This document shows, in pieces, positions 14,995 through 22,239 of a DNA stretch of 52,420 bases. A model generated the notes under the pieces. That model had not been told where the DNA came from, did no database searches, and saw only the letters and a program-made list of their open reading frames with translations. This DNA is from an uncultured Clostridia bacterium. Its GTDB lineage: Bacteria > Bacillota > Clostridia > Christensenellales > Borkfalkiaceae. A program made the translations under genes and the position numbers. The first letter of the stretch is position 1; each line of letters starts with the position of its first letter. The stretch covers positions 1 through 52,420 of the forward strand of contig CALVHS010000014.1 in the NCBI GenBank assembly GCA_944328665.1, written 5' to 3'.

Positions 14995-16956
14995 ATGCTG
15001 AAAAAAGGCAAAAAAATTTTGGCGGCGCTTTTGGCGCTCGCCCTGTCCGCGTCGCTGTTTGCGGCGTGCGGCAAGGACTTTACGTCCGAACCGCTGCCCG
15101 GCGATACCGCGGGCGAGGTAGTCTCCAACGGCGGGTTCGTCGTGGAAAAGGGGAATTATATCTATTTCATCAACGGCGTCGAAGAATACACCGCGGACAA
15201 TACCTACGGCACGCCCGTCAAGGGTTCGCTGATGCGCATCGCCAAGTCCGACCTGGATGCGGGCGACTACGGCGCGGCGGAGACGGTCGTGCCCGTCCTG
15301 TTCGTCTCGCAGGATCTCACTTCCGGCTTTTATATTTACGGCGACCGCGTCTATTACGCGACGCCGACCACCGCCAGAAATCCGGACGGCGATATCGAAA
15401 ATTCCTATATCGACTTCAAAAGTTCCGCGCTGGACGGCTCTTCCACGATGGGGGGCTACTATGTGCGCATGAGCGACAACGCGACGGTGTTCCGCTATGT
15501 CGCGGACGAGGACGGCAACGTATATCTTTTGTATGTGGACAGCGCCAATGCCCGTATCCGCTCGTATAATACGCAGACGGGCGACGATACCGTCCTGGTC
15601 GCCGGGTATCAGGATTACGTGCTCAATACGGACGATCTGACCGATCCAGAAGTGTACTACACGATGTCCGTGGTGCGCAATTACGGGTACAGCGAATCCG
15701 CGCCCTCTTCCGAGCCTTATCAGCAAGTTTACAAAGTGAGCGCCTTTCAGACGGAAAGCCCGTACGAGATGGATCTCTCCGCGGATTACACCGACAAAGA
15801 GACGGGCGAGGTGCTCGAATACGTCAACCTCGGCACCCTCGTGCTGGACGGCATCGGCCGCAAGAACCAGCCCACGCCCTTCAATCACGATATCGAAGGG
15901 GGAGACACTTCCGTCTCCTATTATGCGGGCAGCGAAGGGGTCACCTATACCCTCTTAAAATATTCCAACGGCGGCCTGTATTATACCAACAGCGAACTTT
16001 CTTCTTCCTCCTTCCTCTATTATCTGCCGGCGGAGGGATTGGACGCGGCGCTCGAGGGGGGCACATGGAACTCCGTCACGGGCAACGCCAACAATCTGCC
16101 GGGGGCGCAGGGCGACATCAACGTGCGCATCGCCATCGGCACGGAGAAGGCGGGCGAGGCTGCCCTCTTCTTCGAAAGGGAAGGGGAACAGTATTATATT
16201 TATGCGGACGGCACGTCCATTGTGCGCGTGCGTGCGGACGGTGCGGCGGCCTCCTTCGTGGGCGAGCGGGTGACCGTGGCGCGCGGCCTCTCTTCGACGG
16301 ACGGCAGCTCCGCGACCGTCACCCTGCTGTATATCGACGGCGACTTCCTGTATTTTACCCTGGGCGACGGCGGGATCTACCGCATCAACTGCATGGGCAG
16401 CCGCAACGATTACAACAACCTCGGCAAGACGCAGGAGTATAAAGCGACGCGCTACCTCGACCTCGCTTACGATTCGAGCTGGTACGTGCCCGAGATCGCG
16501 GGCGGCTTCCTCTTCTTCGCCAACGCGGGCGACTATGCGGAAAACTACGTGTTCGCGATGCCGAATCCCGCGACCAACGAGGCCTTGCAGGCGATCAACG
16601 ACAAGTATGAGGACGTGCAGGAAGTGCTCGACGAGATCTCCGGGACGTATGCGGATGCAGGCAGCGCCGCGCAGTATTACTATTACACGGGGGACGCCGA
16701 GATCCTTGCGGACGAGGCATACGCGGAGAGTTACAGCGACGAAGAGAAGGCGGTGTTCGAAGCGTTTGTCGGCTGCATTGAGTATAAGGACAGCTACGGC
16801 GTGAGCGCCTTTGACGCCTCCGTGCTGACGGACGGCACGGCGAAATGGAACGTGCGCAGCTATTTCTTCGGCGCGCTCGGCAAAATGTCGGACGAGGATG
16901 CGGAGTCGATCGCGGACAACCTGAAGGGCGATCTGCTCATCGAAGAGGACGCTTAA
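14995..16956 (+). CDS. large uncharacterised lipoprotein
   Basis: A 653-residue predicted lipoprotein. The signal peptide MLKKGKKILAALLALALSAS is followed by the lipobox LFAAC with Cys25 as the lipidated residue. The mature part is acidic, rich in Tyr, Asp, Gly and Ser, and built of repeated strand-turn units such as YIYFINGVEEY, FYIYGDRVYYATP, NVYLLYVDSANARIRSYN and LLYIDGDFLYFTLGDGGIYRIN. This pattern looks like a beta-propeller of the kind in DUF5050-type surface proteins; that is inference. I find no catalytic motif. I moved the start to 14995 because AAAAGGAG (14975-14983) and the signal peptide begin there. It is a single-gene unit with its own promoter and terminator, probably anchored outside the membrane. 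Confidence 0.78.
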   Translation: MLKKGKKILAALLALALSASLFAACGKDFTSEPLPGDTAGEVVSNGGFVVEKGNYIYFINGVEEYTADNTYGTPVKGSLMRIAKSDLDAGDYGAAETVVPVLFVSQDLTSGFYIYGDRVYYATPTTARNPDGDIENSYIDFKSSALDGSSTMGGYYVRMSDNATVFRYVADEDGNVYLLYVDSANARIRSYNTQTGDDTVLVAGYQDYVLNTDDLTDPEVYYTMSVVRNYGYSESAPSSEPYQQVYKVSAFQTESPYEMDLSADYTDKETGEVLEYVNLGTLVLDGIGRKNQPTPFNHDIEGGDTSVSYYAGSEGVTYTLLKYSNGGLYYTNSELSSSSFLYYLPAEGLDAALEGGTWNSVTGNANNLPGAQGDINVRIAIGTEKAGEAALFFEREGEQYYIYADGTSIVRVRADGAAASFVGERVTVARGLSSTDGSSATVTLLYIDGDFLYFTLGDGGIYRINCMGSRNDYNNLGKTQEYKATRYLDLAYDSSWYVPEIAGGFLFFANAGDYAENYVFAMPNPATNEALQAINDKYEDVQEVLDEISGTYADAGSAAQYYYYTGDAEILADEAYAESYSDEEKAVFEAFVGCIEYKDSYGVSAFDASVLTDGTAKWNVRSYFFGALGKMSDEDAESIADNLKGDLLIEEDA

Positions 16957-16980
16957 AACCGATATAAGGGCATAAAAGTG

Positions 16981-17015
16981 CGGGGCGGCAGGACGGCCGC
17001 CCCGTCGTTTTTTTA
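16981..17015 (+). terminator. rho-independent terminator after the large lipoprotein gene
   Basis: A 9-base-pair stem (CGGGGCGGC with GCCGCCCCG, 16981-17004) followed by TCGTTTTTTTAAG. Confidence 0.92.
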
Positions 17016-17075
17016 AGTTTTGCCCCGGTCTTGCGGAAAAAGGGGCAAAAAAATCAAAAAATAGTGAAAAAATCC

Positions 17076-17104
17076 TTTACAAACAGGAAAAAACTCTGTA
17101 TAAT
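17076..17104 (+). promoter_or_regulatory. SigA promoter of the acidic zinc-ribbon protein gene
   Basis: TTTACA (17076-17081), a 17-base spacer and TATAAT (17099-17104), in an A-rich setting that may act as an UP element. It leaves a 5' leader of about 100 bases. Confidence 0.88.
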
Positions 17105-17212
17105 CTATCGATGAAAAAAAGGGCGGTGCGCCGTATTTTTTCCGGAAAATGCACATAGTATCTGCCGATGCAATAGTATTGTAGTGTACCGGGATAGGGA
17201 GGATTTCCTGAC

Positions 17213-17701
17213 ATGACCAAATATGTAAAGTGCCCCAGATGCGACCTGAATTATATCGACCCCGAAAAACAGCAGTATTGTGACGTCTGCCTTGCGGAAA
17301 TGCAGGGGGAAAAGCTCAAATTTGCCGATCTCGACGAAGAAGAGGATCTGGAAAAGACGGAACTTTGCCCCGTTTGCGGCGTCAATTATATGCGCTTCGG
17401 CGAAAAGATGTGCGACGAGTGCAAAAAGAACAGCGAGTACGAAGAGGACGCCGACATCGACCCCGACAAGGACGAAGAGTGGCGCAACTACCTCGACGAA
17501 GACGCGGACACCCTCGACGAGGATGAACCGCCCATCGACATCGGCGAGGATTTTGACGATTTTGACGACGATTTTGAAGACGATGAATACGAGGAAGAAG
17601 GTTCCTCCGACGAGGACGACCTCGATCTGGACGGCGAGATCGGCGACTATGACGACGAGGACGAAGACGAGGACGAAGAGGACGAGGACGACGATTTTTG
17701 A
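17213..17701 (+). CDS. double zinc-ribbon protein with a long acidic tail
   Basis: A 162-residue protein. The N-terminal 70 residues hold two zinc ribbons: Cys7/Cys10 with Cys23/Cys26, and Cys52/Cys55 with Cys67/Cys70. The remaining 90 residues are almost entirely Asp and Glu, with a long uninterrupted run at the end. Ribbons joined to a polyacidic tail suggest a protein that mimics nucleic acid or binds basic partners such as ribosomal proteins or polymerase, but no family with a known role comes to mind. It has a strong promoter and terminator of its own, so it may be abundant. A clear GGGAGGATTTCCTGAC precedes the ATG. Confidence 0.8.
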   Translation: MTKYVKCPRCDLNYIDPEKQQYCDVCLAEMQGEKLKFADLDEEEDLEKTELCPVCGVNYMRFGEKMCDECKKNSEYEEDADIDPDKDEEWRNYLDEDADTLDEDEPPIDIGEDFDDFDDDFEDDEYEEEGSSDEDDLDLDGEIGDYDDEDEDEDEEDEDDDF

Positions 17702-17712
17702 TTCGTACAGGG

Positions 17713-17752
17713 GTAAAAAGAGAGCGGGAGCCGCGGCTCCCGCTCTCTTTGT
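17713..17752. terminator. bidirectional terminator between the zinc-ribbon gene and veg
   Basis: A near-perfect palindrome with a 15-base-pair stem (17719-17748). On the minus strand it is followed by TTTTTAC and on the plus strand by TTTGTC. It serves both convergent genes. Confidence 0.9.
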
Positions 17753-18001
17753 CTATGCTTTTTTGCGCTCCTTCACCTTGACGCTGCCGCACAGCACTTC
17801 GGCATAGGCGTATGAAGTCTTGCCGCGGTAATTTTCGTCGTCCGGCTGCACGGTGAACAGGGAGGGATAGATGCCGGAAAGTTTTCCCGTAAAGCTGACG
17901 ATCTTGTTCCTGCCCAGATTCACGCGCACGGCGACGTCCTTTTTGTAAAAATTGCGGATCTCTCGTTTGATGTTCTGTATATTTTGCGTCGGCTTGATCA
18001 T
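17753..18001 (-). CDS. veg: Veg-family protein
   Basis: An 82-residue small basic protein. IKREIRNFYKKDVAVRVNLGRNKIVSFTGKLSGIYPSLFTVQPD matches the Veg family, whose B. subtilis member is highly expressed and promotes biofilm formation by antagonising the SinR repressor. Compared with typical Veg the central GGRRK motif is diverged (LGRNK). I placed the start at 18001 (MIKPTQN), as in other Veg proteins, although GGAGGGG lies somewhat far upstream; an ORF reaching 18094 would run into the sipL promoter region. It is a single gene, divergent from sipL. Confidence 0.82.
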   Translation of the reverse strand: MIKPTQNIQNIKREIRNFYKKDVAVRVNLGRNKIVSFTGKLSGIYPSLFTVQPDDENYRGKTSYAYAEVLCGSVKVKERKKA

Positions 18002-18066
18002 GCCCGTATTTTTCCCCTCCGCGGAAAAAAATATACCTTTTCCGCAAAAGGCGACCTTTTTCGCGG

Positions 18067-18095
18067 GCATACCCTTCCGTTTTGCGGCATACAAT
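18067..18095 (+). promoter_or_regulatory. SigE-like sporulation promoter of sipL
   Basis: GCATACC (18067-18073) matches the kmATA half of the SigE -35 consensus (kmATATT). After 14 bases comes CATACAAT (18088-18095), a full match to the SigE -10 CATACAnT. No SigA-type promoter is evident. SigE is active in the mother cell, and sipL is known to be SigE-dependent in Clostridioides, which fits. Confidence 0.7.
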
Positions 18096-18126
18096 AGGGA
18101 GAGAACAACAGGGGAGGGCTTGCTTT

Positions 18127-19632
18127 ATGGCAGTTTCCGGAAAATACCAAAAATATACCTATGCGGCGGAGGGGGAGCGGCTGTCGGCGCAGTCCATCGT
18201 CGAATGCCGCATGAACGACTGGGCAGAAAACAGGGTGCTCGCCGTCAGCGCCCGCGCCGTCTGCGGCGGGGCGGAGGCTCTCTCCGGCGAAGTGCGCTAC
18301 GGGGGCAGGCTGTATTTTACCGTCGTCGCCGCCACGCCGGACGGGAGCGTGATCGGCGGAGAGCGCGGCGCCGAATTCAGCCACCGCGCCGAATGGGGCA
18401 GGGCGGCCCCCGCCTGCGCGGCGGACGCGTCCGTGCGCGTGGAAAAGATCGAGCTCCGCCGCGACGGCAGAGCGCTCGTCCTCTCCGCCATCCTCTCCGC
18501 CGAACTCACCCTCTATGCCCCTGCGGAAGTTTCCTGCCTCACGGGCGGGGAAGGGGTGGCGTGCAAGGACGCGTCCGTGCGCCTCGTGCAGGTGTTTGCC
18601 TGCCGCGGCGAGGCGGAAGCGGAGGAAGAATTTGACACCGATTACGTCGGAGACGTGCTTGCCCACAGCGAAAACGTGTTCGTCTCGCGGGTGACGGCGT
18701 CGGCGGGCGCGCTCGAGGTCTCGGGGGAGATCAATCTCGGTCTCCTCGCCAAAAAGGAAGGGGAAAGCGACGCCGTCTCCTTCGAGCGGCTGATCCCTTT
18801 TCATGCGGAGATCCCCTGCGAAGAGGCGGCTGCGGGCTGCGGCGCCTCGGCGGAGGCGATCGTGCGCTCGGTGGAGATCTCCGCCTCCTGCGAGGAGGAT
18901 AAGGCGCGCTGCCGCATCGCCGCTTCCTTCACCCTCGACATCCGCGGCAGGGTCTACCGCGGGGAGAACGTACACATGAGCGAGGACGCTTTCTGCCCGG
19001 GGTACGCATGTTCCCTCGAGCGGACGGAGATCTCCGCCTGCGAGCCGACTGCCGCCTTCACCGCTTCCGAGCGCATCGCGGGCACGGCGGCGATCTCGGA
19101 AAAGGTGGATTTTGCCTGCGCCCTGCAGGCGGTCGCCTTTTCTTCCTGCCGCGCCGCGGCGCAGGCGGAGGACGGGCAGGTGACGGTGGAGGGCGTCGTC
19201 TCCGCTTATGTGCTCATGAAGGACGGCGAAGGCCGCCCCGCAAGCACCCAGATCGATCTGCCCTTTGCCTTTCCCGTCCGCTGTGACCGCGCCCGCCAAG
19301 GACAGGCGGCGCGCGTCTCCGTTTTGCCTTGCGGCGTCGCCGTGCGGCAGAAAAAGGAGGGAGAATTGGAGGCGGAGTGTGCCCTCAAGCTCTATTGCAC
19401 CCTGTATTCGTGCGCGCGTTCCTCCGTCGTCACGGGGGTCGAGGCGGGGGAAGCGCAGGCCGCCTGCGACGCGGCGGTCAGCGTATACGTCCCCTGCGCG
19501 GGCGACGGGCTGTGGGATATCGCCAAAAAGCTGGGCGCTCCGCCCGAGGAGGTGCGCCGCACAAATCCCTCCCTCGAATTTCCCCTCTGCGGCAAAGAGC
19601 GCATCGTCGTCTACCGCAGACGGCAGGCATGA
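18127..19632 (+). CDS. sipL: SipL-like spore coat morphogenetic protein (SPOCS/DUF3794 and LysM)
   Basis: A 501-residue protein with repeated beta-rich SPOCS (DUF3794) modules over about residues 15-440 and a LysM domain at the C-terminus (about 457-498: GDGLWDIAKKLGAPPEEVRRTNPSLEF then ERIVVYRR). This architecture is that of SipL, which binds SpoIVA through LysM and is needed to lay down the coat around the forespore in clostridia. The start at 18127 has AGGGGAGGG upstream and lies about 25 bases after the start expected from the SigE-like promoter. The Cys content is high, which may matter for coat cross-linking. SPOCS/LysM proteins are more than one per genome in some clostridia, so it may be a SipL paralogue. 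Confidence 0.82.
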   Translation: MAVSGKYQKYTYAAEGERLSAQSIVECRMNDWAENRVLAVSARAVCGGAEALSGEVRYGGRLYFTVVAATPDGSVIGGERGAEFSHRAEWGRAAPACAADASVRVEKIELRRDGRALVLSAILSAELTLYAPAEVSCLTGGEGVACKDASVRLVQVFACRGEAEAEEEFDTDYVGDVLAHSENVFVSRVTASAGALEVSGEINLGLLAKKEGESDAVSFERLIPFHAEIPCEEAAAGCGASAEAIVRSVEISASCEEDKARCRIAASFTLDIRGRVYRGENVHMSEDAFCPGYACSLERTEISACEPTAAFTASERIAGTAAISEKVDFACALQAVAFSSCRAAAQAEDGQVTVEGVVSAYVLMKDGEGRPASTQIDLPFAFPVRCDRARQGQAARVSVLPCGVAVRQKKEGELEAECALKLYCTLYSCARSSVVTGVEAGEAQAACDAAVSVYVPCAGDGLWDIAKKLGAPPEEVRRTNPSLEFPLCGKERIVVYRRRQA

Positions 19633-19657
19633 CGGTTTGTGCGCAAAAAAGAAGGCA

Positions 19658-19694
19658 CGGGCGCCCGCTTTGCGGGCGCCCGCGCTTGTCTGTT
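19658..19694 (+). terminator. possible terminator after sipL
   Basis: A perfect 11-base-pair stem (19658-19668 with 19672-19682) and a 3-base loop, but the following tail (CGCTTGTCTGTT) is only mildly T-rich. Confidence 0.45.
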
Positions 19695-19715
19695 CACCCT
19701 TTCTTTGTCTGCCGC

Positions 19716-19744
19716 TTGCTTTTCGCAAGGGAACATGATATAAT
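19716..19744 (+). promoter_or_regulatory. SigA promoter of the ispE-yfhO operon
   Basis: TTGCTT (19716-19721), a 17-base spacer and TATAAT (19739-19744). It precedes the YcxB-like gene and probably drives the run of five genes to 26461, where the next clear terminator lies. Confidence 0.82.
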
Positions 19745-19775
19745 AAGGGCAAAAGGGAACAGGAGGGAACTTTGC

Positions 19776-20351
19776 ATGGAAGAAGTGCAGGCGTCCGCGG
19801 CGCAGCCCGTGCAGGAGCAGCCGGAGGAGATCCTTTTTCGCTCGCAGACGCCGCTCGGAGAACGGGAGGCATATGCGCTTGCGGATTACACGTCCCGCAA
19901 GATGCTGCCCGCCTTTTGTATCGCCATGCTCGCGTGCTTTGCCGTCCTTGCCGTCCTCGGCTTTTTGGACGGGGAGATCGTGTATGCCGTCACGCTGCTC
20001 GTCGTCGGGGCAGTCACCGTCGTCGGGCTCGCCGTCGCGCTGCCGCGCATCCTCCGCCGCAATACGCTGAAAAATCTGCTGTACCGCGGCGCGGTCAACA
20101 CCGTCACCGCGACGAAGGAGCAGATCGCAAGCGTGACGGAATACAACGGAGAAGTTGTCTCTTCCGTTCGTTTTCCGGTCTCTTCGATCACAAAGGTCAC
20201 GGCATACCGGGGGATGCTGCTCGTGTTCGTCAACAGATCGCAGGCGCTGATCGTGGGGCAGGATGCCTTTACGGTCGGCTCGGCGCGCGGTTTTTGCGAT
20301 CTTTGCGCCGCGCACGGCATCAAGACGGACGCAAAAAAGCTCCCGCGGTAG
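19776..20351 (+). CDS. YcxB-like membrane protein
   Basis: A 191-residue protein with two membrane segments (about 46-66 and 70-90) after a Gln/Glu-rich N-terminus. The C-terminal soluble part (TVTATKEQIASVTEYNGEVV, VSSITKVTAYRGMLLVFV, FTVGSARGFCDLC) resembles the YcxB-like domain. Its function is unknown. The ATG has AGGAGG upstream (19761-19766). It is the first gene of the operon that continues with ispE, 18 bases downstream. A second protein of similar layout is encoded at 41182-41667. Confidence 0.7.
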   Translation: MEEVQASAAQPVQEQPEEILFRSQTPLGEREAYALADYTSRKMLPAFCIAMLACFAVLAVLGFLDGEIVYAVTLLVVGAVTVVGLAVALPRILRRNTLKNLLYRGAVNTVTATKEQIASVTEYNGEVVSSVRFPVSSITKVTAYRGMLLVFVNRSQALIVGQDAFTVGSARGFCDLCAAHGIKTDAKKLPR

Positions 20352-20369
20352 GGGGGCGCGGAGATCGCC

Positions 20370-21305
20370 GTGTTTGCAAAAAAGATCAAAAGTTACGCCA
20401 AGGTCAACCTCTTTTTGGAGGTCACGGGCGCTGCGGGCGGGTATCATTCGATCGACAGCGTCGCCGCGGGCATCAACGTATACGATACCGTCTGCGCCAA
20501 GCCCCGCGCGGACAGGCTGATCAAAGTTTACATGCACGGGCTCGGCAGCGAAAACATCCCGCCCGAACGCAACAACGCGGTCAGGGCGGGGGAAGCGTTC
20601 GTCGCCGCCTTCGACACAAAGGGCGCCGACATCGAGATCTATAAGGATATCCCCCTCGCGGCGGGGCTGGGCGGCTCGTCCGCGGACGCGGCGGGGGTGC
20701 TGCGTGCGCTCGCCGCCGTATACAAAATGACGGACGGCGGGGCGCTCGGCGCGCTCGCCGAAACGCTGGGCAGCGATACCCGCTATATGCTGACGGGCGG
20801 CTTTGCCCGCCTGGAGGGCAGGGGAGAGCGCGTGACCCCGCTTTCCTGTCCGCGGCGGCTGGACATGCTCCTCTTTTTGCCGGACGCGGGCGTCTCCGCG
20901 GGGGAATGTTATGCGGAATATGACCGCGTTCCCTCTCCCGCGCGGGAGAGCGCGGGGATGCTGCGCGCCCTCGCGGCGGGCGATCTTGCGGGCATCGCGC
21001 AAAACGTCTACAACGCGCTCGGCGCGCCTGCCGCAAGGCTGTGCCCCGAAGCGGGCGAGGCGCTGCGGGCGGCGGCTTCCTTTTCCCCCGCCGCGTACGC
21101 GGTCAGCGGTTCGGGCAGCGCGGTATTCGCCCTGTTCGAAAGCGAGGCGCTCTGCCATTGGGCAAAAAGCCGGTATAAAGGAAAAATGCGCACGCGCATC
21201 GTGCATACGGTGACGCCCGCGCCGCCCCGTGCGGCGCGGTGGGCAAGCCCCTTCGCCCTGACGGAAGAGGAGCAGGCCTTCAATAAGACGGATCGCAAGG
21301 AGTGA
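20370..21305 (+). CDS. ispE: 4-diphosphocytidyl-2-C-methyl-D-erythritol kinase
   Basis: A 311-residue GHMP kinase that phosphorylates CDP-methylerythritol in the non-mevalonate (MEP) pathway to isopentenyl diphosphate. KSYAKVNLFLEV near the N-terminus holds the catalytic Lys, PLAAGLGGSSADAAGVL (about 94-111) is the ATP-binding loop, GSDTRYMLTGG supplies the active-site Asp, and SGSGSAVFALF is motif 3. The usual DGYH is GGYH here. It starts with GTG at 20370. The position directly before glycosylation genes is notable because MEP products make undecaprenyl phosphate, the lipid carrier those genes would use. Confidence 0.93.
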   Translation: MFAKKIKSYAKVNLFLEVTGAAGGYHSIDSVAAGINVYDTVCAKPRADRLIKVYMHGLGSENIPPERNNAVRAGEAFVAAFDTKGADIEIYKDIPLAAGLGGSSADAAGVLRALAAVYKMTDGGALGALAETLGSDTRYMLTGGFARLEGRGERVTPLSCPRRLDMLLFLPDAGVSAGECYAEYDRVPSPARESAGMLRALAAGDLAGIAQNVYNALGAPAARLCPEAGEALRAAASFSPAAYAVSGSGSAVFALFESEALCHWAKSRYKGKMRTRIVHTVTPAPPRAARWASPFALTEEEQAFNKTDRKE

Positions 21306-21312
21306 TACGATC

Positions 21313-22209
21313 ATGGAAGAAAGAAATCTCGAATTGGATGACGACGGCAGGATCAAACTGAAAAAGACGGGCGAAGCGCTCGCCTCCGCGGAGGAAGCGG
21401 AGGGGGACGAACTCCTCATCGAGGTGCCCGACTTCGAAGAATTCCGCGGCGAGGACGGCAAGGTCGGCCTCTCCGACGAGGAACTCGCCGCCAAGGCGAA
21501 GGAGCGGGAAGAGCGCGCCGCCGCCAAAAAGGCGCGCGCCGCCGCCCTGCTTGCCGAAGCGGACGGGCTGTTCGACGCGGGCGACCTCTTGGGCGCGGGG
21601 GAAAAATATCTCGACAGCGCCGCGGAAGATCCTTCCCTGTGGAGGGCATGGTTCGGCGTCGTGCGCGTGCAGACGGAAGATCTGACCGACTTTCACGCCG
21701 TCTATGACTGCCAAAAGGCGTATGAACGCGCTTTCCGCCGCATGAGCGGGGAAGAGCGCGCCGCCCTTGCCGAAAGATACGTGCCTTCTTTGGAGGGCAT
21801 GATCGCCGAAAACGAAAAGGAGATCGAAAAACTGACCGCCGAGGACGAGGCGGCGCGCGCCGCGTCGCGCGGGGAAAAGCAGGCCGCATATAAAAAGGGC
21901 GGCGTCCGCTTTGCCCTCTTTGCCGCACTGTTTGTCCTGTTCGCCGCGGCGGGCGGGGCGCTGTCCGCCTTTATCCGCTCGGTACCGGGCAACCAGATCC
22001 TCATCCCCGCCGTGCTCTGCATCGCGGCGGCCGTCGTGCTCCTCTTTGTGACGGCGTGGGCGGCGAAAGGCTTTTTTGCGGCGAAGAGCGCATACGGCGC
22101 GGCGCTGCGCCCCGGATCGAGCGCGGCGGGCAAAAAAGCGGCGGAGCTGCGGGAATACGACGAGCTGATCGCCTCGGTCATCGACGATCTCCGCGCGGAG
22201 AAAAAATGA
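21313..22209 (+). CDS. TPR-like protein with two membrane segments
   Basis: A 298-residue protein I cannot assign. Residues 1-75 are acidic, then charged coiled coil; 76-135 contain helix pairs reminiscent of a tetratricopeptide repeat (LLAEADGLFDAGDLLGAGEKYLDSAAEDPSLWRAWFG style); 150-185 are coiled coil; two membrane segments lie near 197-218 and 230-250. It may anchor other proteins at the membrane. It sits 7 bases after ispE and 30 before the GtrA-GT2 gene, so it belongs to the operon. The start codon has AAGGAG upstream. Confidence 0.6.
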   Translation: MEERNLELDDDGRIKLKKTGEALASAEEAEGDELLIEVPDFEEFRGEDGKVGLSDEELAAKAKEREERAAAKKARAAALLAEADGLFDAGDLLGAGEKYLDSAAEDPSLWRAWFGVVRVQTEDLTDFHAVYDCQKAYERAFRRMSGEERAALAERYVPSLEGMIAENEKEIEKLTAEDEAARAASRGEKQAAYKKGGVRFALFAALFVLFAAAGGALSAFIRSVPGNQILIPAVLCIAAAVVLLFVTAWAAKGFFAAKSAYGAALRPGSSAAGKKAAELREYDELIASVIDDLRAEKK

Positions 22210-22239
22210 GGGAGGTGCCGTTTTCGGCGCAGAACGAAG

